Translations under genes and position numbers: made by a program
Notes under the pieces: generated by a model
Told to the model about the DNA's origin: nothing
The model's database searches: none
Seen by the model: only the letters and a program-made list of their open reading frames with translations
In this document: piece by piece, positions 36,433 to 45,612 of the stretch
How the letters are laid out: every line of letters starts with the position of its first letter
How positions within the stretch are numbered: position 1 is the stretch's first letter
Origin: Wenyingzhuangia gilva
GTDB lineage: Bacteria > Bacteroidota > Bacteroidia > Flavobacteriales > Flavobacteriaceae
Assembly (NCBI RefSeq): GCF_030519655.1
Contig: NZ_JAUMIT010000006.1
Coordinates: 124,001-188,000 of the forward strand
Length of the DNA stretch: 64,000 nt
Reading direction: 5' to 3'

Positions 36433-37278
36433 TTAATTTATAGAAATTAAATCAATATCGAAGATTAAAACAGATCCACCTGGGATTCCTCTGTAATAGT
36501 TATTACCATATCCTAGTTTGGATGGAATGAGTAGTTTTCCTTTACCTCCTACTTTAAAATAAGGAATTCCTAAAGTCCATCCTTCAATGACTCCTTTTAA
36601 ATCAAAGGTAACTCCAGAGACACTACTTTCGTCAAAAACAGTTCCATTTGTAAAGGTTCCTTTATAAGCTACGGTAACATTATCTGTTTCTTCAGGAGTT
36701 TCACCTGTTCCTTCTTCCTCCATAATATAATAAAGACCAGATTCTGTTTTTACAGCAGATTCTGTCAATTGTTTATCAGCTAGGTAATCTTGAATTTCAG
36801 CATCGTTAGCAAGGTCTATGTTGGCATAAACATCAAGAAGTTCAATGTTAAATACAATAACAGATCCTGCCGGAATGTTGTTGTAATCACTGCTTCCATA
36901 ACCTAATCTTGATGGAATGAATATTTTACCTGATCCTCCTGGTTTTAGAAGACTAATTCCTTTTGCTAACCCACCAATTAAGTTTTCTATTGTTAAATAA
37001 GATCCATTATCATTACTTTCTGAAAAAGTATTTCCATTCAGCACAGAAGCACTGTAGTTTACTTTAACAACATCTGAAATTATAGGATTGTCTCCTGTTC
37101 CTTCGGTTTCTATCTTGTAATAAATTCCACTAGGATCTTTTGTAGCATTTATATTGTTTTCAGCAAGGTAATTTAAAATTTCTTGCTCATTTTCTCTTGT
37201 GTAATCTTTTGGTCCATCATCTTTTAAACAAGAGGTTAAGAGAAATAAAGTGGTAATAGCTAAAAATATTTTTTTCAT
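36433..37278 (-). CDS. Lipoprotein with two FKBP-type peptidyl-prolyl isomerase domains
   Basis: 281 aa from the ATG at 37278 (MKKIFLAITTLFLLTSC, lipidated Cys17). The open frame extends upstream, but only through sequence of the neighbouring gene. Two FKBP domains are present: about 60-152 (VVKVNYSASVLNGNTF, FIPSRLGYGSSDY, IPAGSVIVFNIELL) and about 190-281 (VTVAYKGTFTNGTVFDES, LIPSKLGYGNNYYRGIPGGS, LIFDIDLI). FKBPs isomerise X-Pro bonds during folding of periplasmic proteins. It is the last gene of the minus-strand run, 50 bp after the 127-aa membrane protein. Confidence 0.92.
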   Translation of the reverse strand: MKKIFLAITTLFLLTSCLKDDGPKDYTRENEQEILNYLAENNINATKDPSGIYYKIETEGTGDNPIISDVVKVNYSASVLNGNTFSESNDNGSYLTIENLIGGLAKGISLLKPGGSGKIFIPSRLGYGSSDYNNIPAGSVIVFNIELLDVYANIDLANDAEIQDYLADKQLTESAVKTESGLYYIMEEEGTGETPEETDNVTVAYKGTFTNGTVFDESSVSGVTFDLKGVIEGWTLGIPYFKVGGKGKLLIPSKLGYGNNYYRGIPGGSVLIFDIDLISIN

Positions 37279-37328
37279 ATTTTTTTTATTAAATTTTAAG
37301 GAAAGTAAAGATATAATAATTATTGTAC

Positions 37329-37712
37329 TTAGCTTAACTTCCAATGTTGTTGTGTATGTACTTTGTAAAGAATATAACCAAAAGGAATCCACCAAAGAAT
37401 GTCGTTGAATAAGACTGTGTAGAAAAATTCAAAAGGAACAATTCCTTCTAGATAATTTCCTAAAAAACCAACAGGACCAAAAACTTTTCCTAAGGCACCC
37501 ACAGCAACTACAGGCCAATGTTTTAAGGGGTTGTAGGATGCCCACCAATAGCCTAAACCATACACACCTACAATCATTCCAACCCCTTGCCAAATCATGG
37601 GGAGGTTTAAACGTTCCATTCCTACAAGATCAAAGAATTGATTTGGAAATAAAACGACCCAAGTTCCCCAGAGAATATTGTATACGGCTGCAACTTTTAA
37701 AATGATTTTCAT
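37329..37712 (-). CDS. Small four-helix membrane protein of unknown function
   Basis: 127 aa. Four hydrophobic segments (about 3-24, 40-60, 68-88, 95-118) with conserved-looking Trp and Gly pairs: ILWGTWVVLFPNQFFDL, GVGMIVGVYGLGYWWAS, GALGKVFGPVGFL. Similar proteins are found next to photolyase genes in Flavobacteriaceae, but no function is known. It begins 1 bp after the end of the photolyase gene, so it belongs to the carotenoid/photoprotection transcript. Confidence 0.7.
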   Translation of the reverse strand: MKIILKVAAVYNILWGTWVVLFPNQFFDLVGMERLNLPMIWQGVGMIVGVYGLGYWWASYNPLKHWPVVAVGALGKVFGPVGFLGNYLEGIVPFEFFYTVLFNDILWWIPFGYILYKVHTQQHWKLS

Positions 37713-37713
37713 A

Positions 37714-38997
37714 TTAATTATTTAAAGCTTCTTTGTAAGTGTTAATAGCTCTTTCTCTTGCAAATTTATGTTCTACTATAGGTTTTGGGTAAGTTAGCTC
37801 CTCTAATTCAGGAACCCATTTTTTGATATATTTTAAATTCTTGTCGAATTTTTGAATTTGAGTGGTAGGGTTAAATACTCTAAAATAAGGTGCTGCATCG
37901 CAACCAGTTCCGGCTGCCCATTGCCAATTTCCGTTGTTGGCAGACAAATCATAGTCTAATAATTTTTCGGCAAAATAAGCTTCTCCCCATTGCCAATCAA
38001 TCAGTAAATGCTTGCATAAAAAACCAGCAGTAATCATTCTTACTCTGTTGTGCATGTGTCCTGTGGCGTTAAGTTCTCTCATTCCTGCATCTACCATAGG
38101 ATATCCTGTTTGTCCGTTACACCATTTCTTAAATTCCTCTTCATTATTTCTCCAAGGAATGGCATCATATTTAGGTTTAAAGTTTTTGTTTTTAACTTGT
38201 GGGAAGTGAAATAGAATTTGCATAAAAAATTCTCTCCAAATCAATTCACTTAAATAAACATCACTTTGTTTAGGCAAGTCTAAAATCACTTGTCTTACAC
38301 TTAAAGTTCCAAAACGTAAATGAGGCCCAATATGCGTGGTGTGATCTATGGCAGGATAATCTCTGTTATCTCCATAATCAGCAATTTTTTTAGGATTAAA
38401 TTCAGGTACTTTTATGGTTGATGTTTCAAAACCAATGTCTTGTAAAGAAGGAAAATTTACAGATTGTTTGATGAAATTTTGAAAAGAACACTCTTTTGTT
38501 TGTAAAGAGATGTTTTTAAACGCAGCGAGCCATTTGTTTTTGTATGGCGTATAAACGGTGTAAGGTTTACCATCGTCTTTTACAATTTCTTTTTCTTCAA
38601 AAATAACTTGGTCTTTGTGTCTGTAAAACTCAGCATGGTTTTCTTTTGCCAATTTGTAAACATTTCTGTCCCTTTCTAAGGCATAAGGTTCATAATCTTT
38701 GTTGGTAAAAATAGCATTGATGTGATAGTCTTTAAAAAGCTGTTCCCAAACTTCAATAGGTTTTCCTTTTAAAATTAATAAGCTACTTTGATGTTGATTT
38801 AGTTCTTTATCTATTTTAGTCAAACACTCATGAATAAAACTCACTCTAGCATCATTTTTAGGTAAATGTGTTAAAATTTCCTCATCAAAAATAAAAATTG
38901 GGAGTACAGGAATATCTTCTGCTAAAGCTTTGTTTAAAGCAGTATTATCGAACAATCGTAAATCTCTTCTAAACCAAAATACATTAATTTTTTGCAT
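37714..38997 (-). CDS. Deoxyribodipyrimidine photolyase / cryptochrome family
   Basis: 427 aa from the ATG at 38997 (MQKINVFWFRRDLRLFDN); an ATG-type start 14 codons upstream would sit inside the cyclase gene. An N-terminal antenna-binding Rossmann domain is followed by a C-terminal FAD domain: SELIWREFFMQILFHFP, WCNGQTGYPMVDAGMREL, GHMHNRVRMITAGFLCKHL, and NNGNWQWAAGTGCDAAPYFRVFNP. The last motif is typical of class I CPD photolyases. It repairs UV-made pyrimidine dimers using blue light. The gene overlaps crtYcd by 14 bp, tying light repair to carotenoid synthesis. Confidence 0.92.
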   Translation of the reverse strand: MQKINVFWFRRDLRLFDNTALNKALAEDIPVLPIFIFDEEILTHLPKNDARVSFIHECLTKIDKELNQHQSSLLILKGKPIEVWEQLFKDYHINAIFTNKDYEPYALERDRNVYKLAKENHAEFYRHKDQVIFEEKEIVKDDGKPYTVYTPYKNKWLAAFKNISLQTKECSFQNFIKQSVNFPSLQDIGFETSTIKVPEFNPKKIADYGDNRDYPAIDHTTHIGPHLRFGTLSVRQVILDLPKQSDVYLSELIWREFFMQILFHFPQVKNKNFKPKYDAIPWRNNEEEFKKWCNGQTGYPMVDAGMRELNATGHMHNRVRMITAGFLCKHLLIDWQWGEAYFAEKLLDYDLSANNGNWQWAAGTGCDAAPYFRVFNPTTQIQKFDKNLKYIKKWVPELEELTYPKPIVEHKFARERAINTYKEALNN

Positions 38998-39673
38998 TTG
39001 CTTTTTCTTTAAAATATTGATGGAAGTAAATGTTTCCAAAAATTAATAACATGCCATAGAAAGTATCTTCTACGGGAATGGTAAACATTCTAATTCCTAA
39101 ATTTTGAGCGTTGTTGTACCAAACAATGGGTGCTTCTAAAAAACTACCTGTTAAGATTCCGTTACTTGCAAAGAAAAAAGGTAAAATGGTTACAAACGTA
39201 AGGTAGTAGTAATACAGATTTGTTTTTGTTTTTTTAAGATATAATAAGAAAACACCTAAAAATAAAAATGTTAAAAAGGTGTACCATTTGTTGTAATTTA
39301 AAATACTTAACCCTAATAAAAATAGCGCTAAAAAAGTATTGATTTTTACAATTCTAGCATTGTTTTTTCTGTTGGGAAGTAAATATTGAAAAGCAAAATA
39401 GGTAAAAGAACAAGCATAAGGAATACAGATAAAAAACAAAATTTCTTCCATAGGTAAATGGCCTACATAAATACCTGTTAAATAATCTGGATTGAATCCC
39501 CAAAAACCTAATTGGGTAAAAATTTCATCCCAAATCAAAAAGAAAATTCCTACCAGTAAACAACTCAAACCAAAATATTTCCACTCTTTATAAAAGGCAT
39601 GTTTTTGATAAAAACTAAATAAAAAAGGGATGATAAGGCATCCTATATCTATGATTAAATAGGTGTAGTGCAT
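38984..39673 (-). CDS. crtYcd: Lycopene beta-cyclase, CrtYcd type (fused heterodimer)
   Basis: 229 aa, about six to seven membrane helices. Two repeats of the lycopene cyclase domain, each with the signature Pro-x-Glu-(E/D): LPMEEILFFICIPYACS near 77 and IPVEDTFYGMLL near 200. It cyclises lycopene to beta-carotene in the inner membrane. The start codon overlaps the crtZ stop codon by one base (39673), so the two are coupled. Confidence 0.88.
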   Translation of the reverse strand: MHYTYLIIDIGCLIIPFLFSFYQKHAFYKEWKYFGLSCLLVGIFFLIWDEIFTQLGFWGFNPDYLTGIYVGHLPMEEILFFICIPYACSFTYFAFQYLLPNRKNNARIVKINTFLALFLLGLSILNYNKWYTFLTFLFLGVFLLYLKKTKTNLYYYYLTFVTILPFFFASNGILTGSFLEAPIVWYNNAQNLGIRMFTIPVEDTFYGMLLIFGNIYFHQYFKEKANAKN

Positions 39674-40131
39674 TAAAAATATTGTTTAAAATATTTAATA
39701 GGAACGTATAACATTCCAAAACACTCCCCATCTTCTTTTCCTAAGTGTTTATGATGTACTTTGTGAGCTTTTCTTAAGGATTTGATATAAGGATTTTGAA
39801 TGTTTTTAAACAAATCAAAACGTTGATGTATGATGATGTCGTGTACTAAAAAATAGGCCATTCCATAAAATAAAATTCCCAAACCAATAAAAAACAAATA
39901 ATTAAGTTCTGGACGAATTCCAAAGTAAAATAAAGCGATGCTAGGAATGGCAAAAATGACAAAGAAGGCATCGTTTTTTTCAAATACTCCTTGGTATTTT
40001 GGTTGGTGATGGTCTTCGTGCAAATACCACAAAAAACCATGCATTACAAATTTATGGGTGCACCAAGTAATACACTCCATTAAAAGAAAAGTTCCTAGTG
40101 TTACAGCTAAGTATATTAATATATTATTCAT
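39673..40131 (-). CDS. crtZ: Beta-carotene hydroxylase
   Basis: 152 aa, four helices with the histidine clusters of the fatty-acid-hydroxylase/CrtZ family: THKFVMHGFLWYLHEDHH, HDIIIHQRF, and RKAHKVHHKHLGKEDGECFGML. It hydroxylates both rings of beta-carotene to give zeaxanthin, the usual pigment of yellow Flavobacteriaceae. Its start overlaps the end of the preceding gene by 8 bp. Confidence 0.95.
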   Translation of the reverse strand: MNNILIYLAVTLGTFLLMECITWCTHKFVMHGFLWYLHEDHHQPKYQGVFEKNDAFFVIFAIPSIALFYFGIRPELNYLFFIGLGILFYGMAYFLVHDIIIHQRFDLFKNIQNPYIKSLRKAHKVHHKHLGKEDGECFGMLYVPIKYFKQYF

Positions 40132-40594
40132 GTTTCATTTTTTGAATGTGATTTAAAATCACTTTTTGGTATTCTTTATCAAGATCACTTTTTGTGATGT
40201 TTTTTTGAATGTAATCGTAGTCTTCTTTAATATTCTCATGATATCCTAAAAATTTGGGAGCCATTTTTTGAGTTAACCATCTAATATATTTGGCTTCAAT
40301 GTTGTTAGGGTGCTCTTTGATGAAACTCTCGAGCATTTTTTTTCCTTTGTTAAAGTTAGATAACTTCTCTAAAGGAGACCAAACAAATTCAGCTTTTCTC
40401 ATGGTTGCTGCTGCATAATACGGAGTGATTTTATCACAATCATATTTTTTACAAATGGCAATCATTTCTGCTAATTCCTCTTTGTTATTTACTCCTGCTT
40501 GAAAGATGTCTCTAATTTCATTCAAATGGTCACAATTATCATTAGGATGGTAGCTATTTATAGAAATTAATAAGGCAATAAAAAGTGTTTTCAT
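40124..40594 (-). CDS. Exported protein of unknown function within the carotenoid operon
   Basis: 156 aa. A short hydrophobic N-terminus (MKTLFIALLISINSY) is followed by a helical domain with four Cys (two near CDH and CKKYDCDK). There is a TPR-like arrangement around FNKGKKMLESFIKEHPNNIEAKYIRWLTQ. Tightly packed between crtB (2 bp) and crtZ (8-bp overlap). I do not recognise a named family; similar proteins at this place in other flavobacterial crt operons suggest a link to carotenoid synthesis or membrane placement, but this is inference. Confidence 0.7.
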   Translation of the reverse strand: MKTLFIALLISINSYHPNDNCDHLNEIRDIFQAGVNNKEELAEMIAICKKYDCDKITPYYAAATMRKAEFVWSPLEKLSNFNKGKKMLESFIKEHPNNIEAKYIRWLTQKMAPKFLGYHENIKEDYDYIQKNITKSDLDKEYQKVILNHIQKMKHE

Positions 40595-40596
40595 AG

Positions 40597-41433
40597 TTAA
40601 ACCAATCTTAAAGAGTACTTTGTATAAGCTCTCATTAAAATTAACACTTTTGTTGGATTTGACACTCTAATTCTCTCATTCATTATTTGCTCACTGGTCG
40701 TTTCTTTTAATTTTTTTAACAGTTTTAAATAGTATTTGTAAGCCAAATAAACTCCTAATTTACTTTCGATAGGTAATTTTTGAACGCCAATATAAGCCTC
40801 TTTAAAATCCTGTTCAATTTCATTGATAATTGTCTGTTTGGTCTGAGCATCCATCGGTAAAGAAGTCAAGTTAGGAAAATAAGACCTGTCTAAACCTTCT
40901 AAATCATCTTTTAAATCTCTTAAAAAATTTACTTTTTGAAAAGCAGAACCCAGCTTCATAGCATAAGGTTTTAGCTCTTGATACTTTTCTTCATTATTGT
41001 TTACAAAAACTCGCAAGCACATCAATCCTACCACATCGGCAGAACCATAAATATACTCTTCATAATCTTGTTGAGAAATATAGGTGGTTTGAGATAAATC
41101 ACGTCTCATACTTTTTAAAAATGATTTTACAAATGGTTGTAAATCATATTTGTGCACCACTTCTTGAAAAGCATTTAAAACAGGATTTAAACTAATTCTT
41201 CTTTCTAAAGCTTTATGATATTCCTCTTCAAATTCATCTAACAATTCTTTTTGCGGATACTCTAAAAAAGTATCAACAATTTCATCCGCATAACGCACAA
41301 AACCATAGATAGCGTAAATAGCTGGACGAATGGTTGGTTTAAAAAGCATAATACCTAATGAAAAGGAGGTACTATATCTTTTTGTAATGATCTTACTGCA
41401 TTCATAACTGGTACTATCAAATAATGCTTTCAT
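40597..41433 (-). CDS. crtB: Phytoene synthase
   Basis: 278 aa. It condenses two geranylgeranyl diphosphates to phytoene. The two Asp-rich motifs are at YADEIVD (Asp50...Asp54) and FLRDLKDDLEGLDRSYFP. The start SYECSKIITKRYSTSFSLG is typical. It lies 2 bp downstream of crtI, the standard crtI-crtB order of Flavobacteriaceae. Confidence 0.97.
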   Translation of the reverse strand: MKALFDSTSYECSKIITKRYSTSFSLGIMLFKPTIRPAIYAIYGFVRYADEIVDTFLEYPQKELLDEFEEEYHKALERRISLNPVLNAFQEVVHKYDLQPFVKSFLKSMRRDLSQTTYISQQDYEEYIYGSADVVGLMCLRVFVNNNEEKYQELKPYAMKLGSAFQKVNFLRDLKDDLEGLDRSYFPNLTSLPMDAQTKQTIINEIEQDFKEAYIGVQKLPIESKLGVYLAYKYYLKLLKKLKETTSEQIMNERIRVSNPTKVLILMRAYTKYSLRLV

Positions 41434-41435
41434 GG

Positions 41436-42899
41436 TTATTTGTTTTTGTAGATTAATTCACTTACAATTTCACCGGAAATAATAGCAGGAGGCACTCCAG
41501 GTCCAGGAACTGTTAGTTGTCCGGTAAAGTATAAGTTACTAATTTTTTTGCTCTTTAATTTTGGTCTTAAAATATGGGTTTGCAATAAGGTGTTTGCTAG
41601 TCCATAAGCATTTCCTTTGTATGAGTTAAACTGTTCCTTAAAATCGTTTACACAATAACTTTCTTTAAAAGTTACGAAAGGAGCAATGCTTTGGTTTGTT
41701 ATTTTTTCCAATCGTTTTATAATGATGTTAAAATAATGCTCTCTAATTTCTGGTGTATCTTCTATGCCTGGAGCAATAGGAATTAAAAACGTTCCAGCTT
41801 CTTTTCCTTTGGGAGCAAAATAGTCATCGGTAATGCTAGGAAAACTTGCATAGAATAATGGTTTTTCTGGCCAAGTAAGGGTGTCGTAAATAGATTTTGC
41901 ATGTTCGCTAAAATCAGTATCAAAAAACAAAGTATGATGTGATACGTTTGCTATTTTTTTATCAAAAGCGACATAAAACAATAGGGCAGAAGGGGCAAAT
42001 GTTTTGCTGTTCCAATATTTCTCTGAGTATTGTCTGTATTTTTTTGGAAGTAAAGTTTCTGTAAAATGATAATCTGCTCCACTTAACAAAACATCACATG
42101 TATAAGTATCGTTTAAGGTAGCTACAGAAGTTACTTTGTTGTCTTGTAGGTTAATGTTGGTAATGTTTTCTTCGCAAAGAATTTCTACACCTAGTTCTTC
42201 TGCTAAGTTTGCCATTCCCACCGCTACCTGATGCATTCCTTTGTTAGGGTGCCAAGTTCCTAATTTTAAATCGGCATAATTCATAAAATTATAAAATCCT
42301 GGTGTTGTTTCTGGTTTGGCACCTAGGAACAAGACCGGAAATTCAAGAATTTGTTTTAATTCAGGATGTTTGATGTATTTGGCTACTTGTGATTTGATGT
42401 TGCTAAAAAAAGCTCCTACTTTTAAAGCCGTTTTTGGGGTGATGATTTCAAAAATATTTTCTCCAGGTTGATAGACCAAATCTTTGATGGCTAAATGATA
42501 ATTTTCTTCAGCATCTGCAATAAAGGATTTTAATTTTTTTCCGCTTCCTTTTTCTTTGTCTTCAAAAGTTTTAACAATAGTATCGAAGTTAGCGGCAATA
42601 CAAATTGAATTCATCACGCCAGCATATACTTCGTATCCAGGATCTAATTTTGTTATTTGATAATATTGATTTGTGGTTTTACCAAAATCATTAAAAAATT
42701 TATCAAACACATCGGGCATCCAATAAAAAGTTGGCCCCATATCAAACACAAAACCATCTTTATGTAATTGTTGCGCTCTACCCCCAACATGTTTGTTTTT
42801 TTCAAGAATGGTAACATCGTAACCCATTTTAGCTAAGTAGCAACTAGCCGAAAGAGAGGAAAACCCAGCTCCAATTATTACGATTTTTTTCTTTTCCAT
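41436..42899 (-). CDS. crtI: Phytoene desaturase (lycopene-forming)
   Basis: 487 aa. An N-terminal FAD-binding Rossmann motif (KKIVIIGAGFSSLSASCYLA, then VTILEKNKHVGGRAQQL) and the C-terminal carotene-desaturase signature (NLYFTGQLTVPGPGVPPAIISGEIVSE). Performs the four desaturations from phytoene to lycopene. First gene of the minus-strand carotenoid operon; the 148-bp gap upstream separates it from the LytTR regulator. Confidence 0.97.
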   Translation of the reverse strand: MEKKKIVIIGAGFSSLSASCYLAKMGYDVTILEKNKHVGGRAQQLHKDGFVFDMGPTFYWMPDVFDKFFNDFGKTTNQYYQITKLDPGYEVYAGVMNSICIAANFDTIVKTFEDKEKGSGKKLKSFIADAEENYHLAIKDLVYQPGENIFEIITPKTALKVGAFFSNIKSQVAKYIKHPELKQILEFPVLFLGAKPETTPGFYNFMNYADLKLGTWHPNKGMHQVAVGMANLAEELGVEILCEENITNINLQDNKVTSVATLNDTYTCDVLLSGADYHFTETLLPKKYRQYSEKYWNSKTFAPSALLFYVAFDKKIANVSHHTLFFDTDFSEHAKSIYDTLTWPEKPLFYASFPSITDDYFAPKGKEAGTFLIPIAPGIEDTPEIREHYFNIIIKRLEKITNQSIAPFVTFKESYCVNDFKEQFNSYKGNAYGLANTLLQTHILRPKLKSKKISNLYFTGQLTVPGPGVPPAIISGEIVSELIYKNK

Positions 42900-43047
42900 T
42901 TTTTGTTTGCGATTTTGTTATGAATTTACACAAACAATATTACAAATAGAAAAAACATGAAACCTAAATATGTGGTGTAATGGTTTTATTTGTGATGATT
43001 GGGAAGCCTCCTATTGCGAAAAGTAACGGCTTATGGGTGTTTTGGAA

Positions 43048-43896
43048 TTAGGAAATGATTTGTTCTTTTGGAAAAGAACGAGAAACCGGAATGATTTCTT
43101 TTACATTTTTAAGAGTTACTTGCAAGGCTCTAGCATTTCCTTCTACTTTTAAAACTTCACTTTTGTTGATGATAAAAGAGCGATGACATCTGATAAATTC
43201 AGGATACACAGAAAGAATATCTGCTACTTTTTTTAAGGTGATTCTCATCAATATCTTTTTAGGCTTTCCGTCTAACAAATAAACAATAGTGGTGTAGTTG
43301 TTGTTAGATTGTGCATATAAAAAACTATCAATGTCGATGGTTAAAGAATCTTCTTTGATGTTGTCAGAATTAATCGTAACAGTTTCTTTTTTTTCCTTTC
43401 TAATTTGTTCTACAATTTTATCAGGAGTTACTTTAAGTTTTGTTTGTAAGTATTTTTCTATCATAAAAATGATGAAAAGAACGGGAAATATTCCAATAGA
43501 AAACACCCTAAACATAAATTTTAGATAAGAAAAAGAAGGCATGTAGCTATCTATGTATGAAACATGATAGAAATAGTTAATGGTGGTAATGATTAAAAAA
43601 GTAATCAACAAAAAAGTAGCTTCTTTTTGTACTGTCCAGTTTCTTACATTAAAATAAATAGGAAATATTTTAGGAAGTATAAAGTAACTAATATAAAGGC
43701 TAAAGCTTACCAAAACACCATAACCTACAATTAATAAGGGACTGTGATGAATGACTTTGTCTATTCCAAATGGTCTAAAAACAAATAGAAATAAAAACGT
43801 AAAAAGACCTACACCTATTGTCATTGATAGTTTTACAGGAGTACTATCAATCATGTAATAGGGTTTTTTCAGCCAGGCTTTAAAGTCTTGAATCAT
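43048..43896 (-). CDS. Membrane-anchored LytTR-domain transcription regulator
   Basis: 282 aa. Four membrane helices (about 23-43, 53-74, 91-112, 124-146) are followed by a LytTR DNA-binding domain (about 185-280: IDSFLYAQSNNNYTTIVYLLDG, FIRCHRSFIINKSEVLKVEG). There is no receiver domain, so it is not a normal response regulator; signal sensing may occur in the membrane part. It sits directly upstream of and co-directional with crtI, so it may tune the carotenoid operon. That target is inferred from position only. Confidence 0.85.
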   Translation of the reverse strand: MIQDFKAWLKKPYYMIDSTPVKLSMTIGVGLFTFLFLFVFRPFGIDKVIHHSPLLIVGYGVLVSFSLYISYFILPKIFPIYFNVRNWTVQKEATFLLITFLIITTINYFYHVSYIDSYMPSFSYLKFMFRVFSIGIFPVLFIIFMIEKYLQTKLKVTPDKIVEQIRKEKKETVTINSDNIKEDSLTIDIDSFLYAQSNNNYTTIVYLLDGKPKKILMRITLKKVADILSVYPEFIRCHRSFIINKSEVLKVEGNARALQVTLKNVKEIIPVSRSFPKEQIIS

Positions 43897-43935
43897 TACT
43901 TTTTTTTATGAATGTGAAGGTACTAAAAAAAGCTT

Positions 43936-44835
43936 CTAATTGTTTTGCAATACAGGAGCTTTTCCCATATGTTTAAAACGATTGTGAGTCCAAAAATAAA
44001 TATCCGGATTGTCAGAAATATCCTTCTCTAGCTTTTTTAAATAAATATCTGTTAAAGGATAGTCACTCGTAGCGGTTTCTGGAATGTCCATTTTTTCAAA
44101 AGTAATTTCATAATGACCACGTTTAGGCATTTCAATATGCATGTAAATGACATTAAATTGAAAACGTTTGGCTAACATTTCTGCTCCTGTGTGAATAGGA
44201 ACTACATGTCCAAAAAACGGAGCCCAGTAATGTGTTTTACTCACTTGTGGAGATTGATCACTTAACAAACCGTACATTGATTGAACGTTGTTTTTGTAAT
44301 TAGTAAGTATTTGCGGAATGGTGTCTTGTGTTGGAATAAAAACAGAACCAAATCTACCTCTGTTTTCTCTTACATAAGTATTAAAATATTTGTTTTCTAA
44401 TTCCTTAAATGCTCCATAACATTTGATGCTTGTGTGGTGGTTGATGTTAAAAAGCCACTCCCAATTTCCATGATGCGCTCCTAATAAAATGACACTTTTT
44501 CCAGAGGCTTCCAGTTCTCTAAAAATTTCTGGATTCATATATTTATAACGTTTGTCTATTTCTTTTTGAGCAATACCAAACCCTTTTAGCATTTCAATAA
44601 AAATATCAACAAAATGTTTGAAAGAATTTTTTTCTATTTCTAGTCTTTCTTCAGCCGTTTTTTCTGGAAAACAAAGGACTAAATTCTTTCTAACCGTCTT
44701 TTTTCTATATCCAATAATGTAATAAACCAAATAATATATCAGATTTGATATTCCATATAAAAACCAAAGAGGTAACTTTGAAAATAAAAATATAACAGGA
44801 TATATAAGTAAAAAGATAATTCGTTCTTTATTCAT
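43936..44835 (-). CDS. Lysophospholipid/lipid A acyltransferase (LpxL/HtrB family)
   Basis: 299 aa from the ATG at 44835 (MNKERIIFLLIYPVIFLFS); an ATG 15 codons upstream is in frame as well. An N-terminal membrane anchor and the family motif HX4E in LLGAHHGNWEWLFN, then GSVFIPTQDTIPQIL and LLSDQSPQVSKTHYWAPFFG. It adds a secondary acyl chain to lipid A at the inner membrane. Divergent from the rhomboid gene. Confidence 0.9.
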   Translation of the reverse strand: MNKERIIFLLIYPVIFLFSKLPLWFLYGISNLIYYLVYYIIGYRKKTVRKNLVLCFPEKTAEERLEIEKNSFKHFVDIFIEMLKGFGIAQKEIDKRYKYMNPEIFRELEASGKSVILLGAHHGNWEWLFNINHHTSIKCYGAFKELENKYFNTYVRENRGRFGSVFIPTQDTIPQILTNYKNNVQSMYGLLSDQSPQVSKTHYWAPFFGHVVPIHTGAEMLAKRFQFNVIYMHIEMPKRGHYEITFEKMDIPETATSDYPLTDIYLKKLEKDISDNPDIYFWTHNRFKHMGKAPVLQNN

Positions 44836-44896
44836 TTTATAAAAAATAGGAATTACAAATATCGAATATATATCGGACATAAATAAATGGAACTAC

Positions 44897-45541
44897 ATGA
44901 ATTTAATAGTAATAGGCTTAATAGTAGCCAATGTGATTATGAGCTTACAAGGATTTAAAGATCTTGTTTTTTTTAATAAGTATAAATTCAACGTGTTAAG
45001 TGTACAAAGAGGAGAAAAGTATAGAATGATTACTTCTGGGTTTCTACATGCAGATTATATTCACTTAGGGTTTAATATGTATGCCTTGTATATATTTTCT
45101 AACACCGTTTTGTATTTTTTTAACCCTTTACAATATTTAGGAATCTATGTATTGAGTTTGTTAGCAGGGAATTATTTGTCACTGGTTTTAAATAAAAATA
45201 ATGCTTATTATTCAGCGGTAGGGGCTTCTGGAGCCGTTACAGGAATTGTATATGCTAGTATTGTTTTGTTTCCTGAAATGAAGTTGTCTTTATTTCTATT
45301 ACCTATTGCCATACCAGGATATGTATTTGGAATAGGATATTTGTTTTATTCCATGTATGGTATGAAAAATCAATTAGGAAATATAGGTCACAGTGCACAT
45401 ATTGGTGGAGCCATTGCTGGGTATGTGGCTACCATTTTAATGATGCCAAGTGTTTTGCAAACGGGAACTTTACAGGTTGTTTTATTGGCTATTCCTATTG
45501 TGGTCTTGTTAGTTATGCAAAAAAGGAATCTTTTTCAATAG
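44897..45541 (+). CDS. Rhomboid family intramembrane serine protease
   Basis: 214 aa, six membrane helices. The catalytic Ser lies in SAVGASGAVTGIVYA (GxSG motif) and the catalytic His in GNIGHSAHIGGAIAGY. The early HADYIHLGFNMYALYIF carries the conserved His-x-x-x-Asn. It cleaves membrane-embedded substrates, which are unknown here. Confidence 0.93.
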   Translation: MNLIVIGLIVANVIMSLQGFKDLVFFNKYKFNVLSVQRGEKYRMITSGFLHADYIHLGFNMYALYIFSNTVLYFFNPLQYLGIYVLSLLAGNYLSLVLNKNNAYYSAVGASGAVTGIVYASIVLFPEMKLSLFLLPIAIPGYVFGIGYLFYSMYGMKNQLGNIGHSAHIGGAIAGYVATILMMPSVLQTGTLQVVLLAIPIVVLLVMQKRNLFQ

Positions 45542-45561
45542 GGTATTTAACGTATTCATAT

Positions 45562-45593
45562 TTGGTATAGCTCATATATAAACCCTATTTTTG
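45562..45593 (+). promoter_or_regulatory. Promoter of the SulP gene (TTG-N21-TATTTTTG)
   Basis: A -33 TTG (45562-45564) is spaced 21 bp from a -7 TATTTTTG (45586-45593), a complete match to the Bacteroidota promoter pattern TTG-N17-23-TAnnTTTG, 19 bp ahead of the ATG at 45613. Confidence 0.65.
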
Positions 45594-45612
45594 CGGCGTT
45601 AAAAACAAAACT

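Noticed and set aside
37279-37395. Upstream extension of the FKBP lipoprotein (39 extra codons)
   Set aside because: The extension overlaps the next gene and lacks a signal; the ATG at 37278 begins a clear lipoprotein signal.
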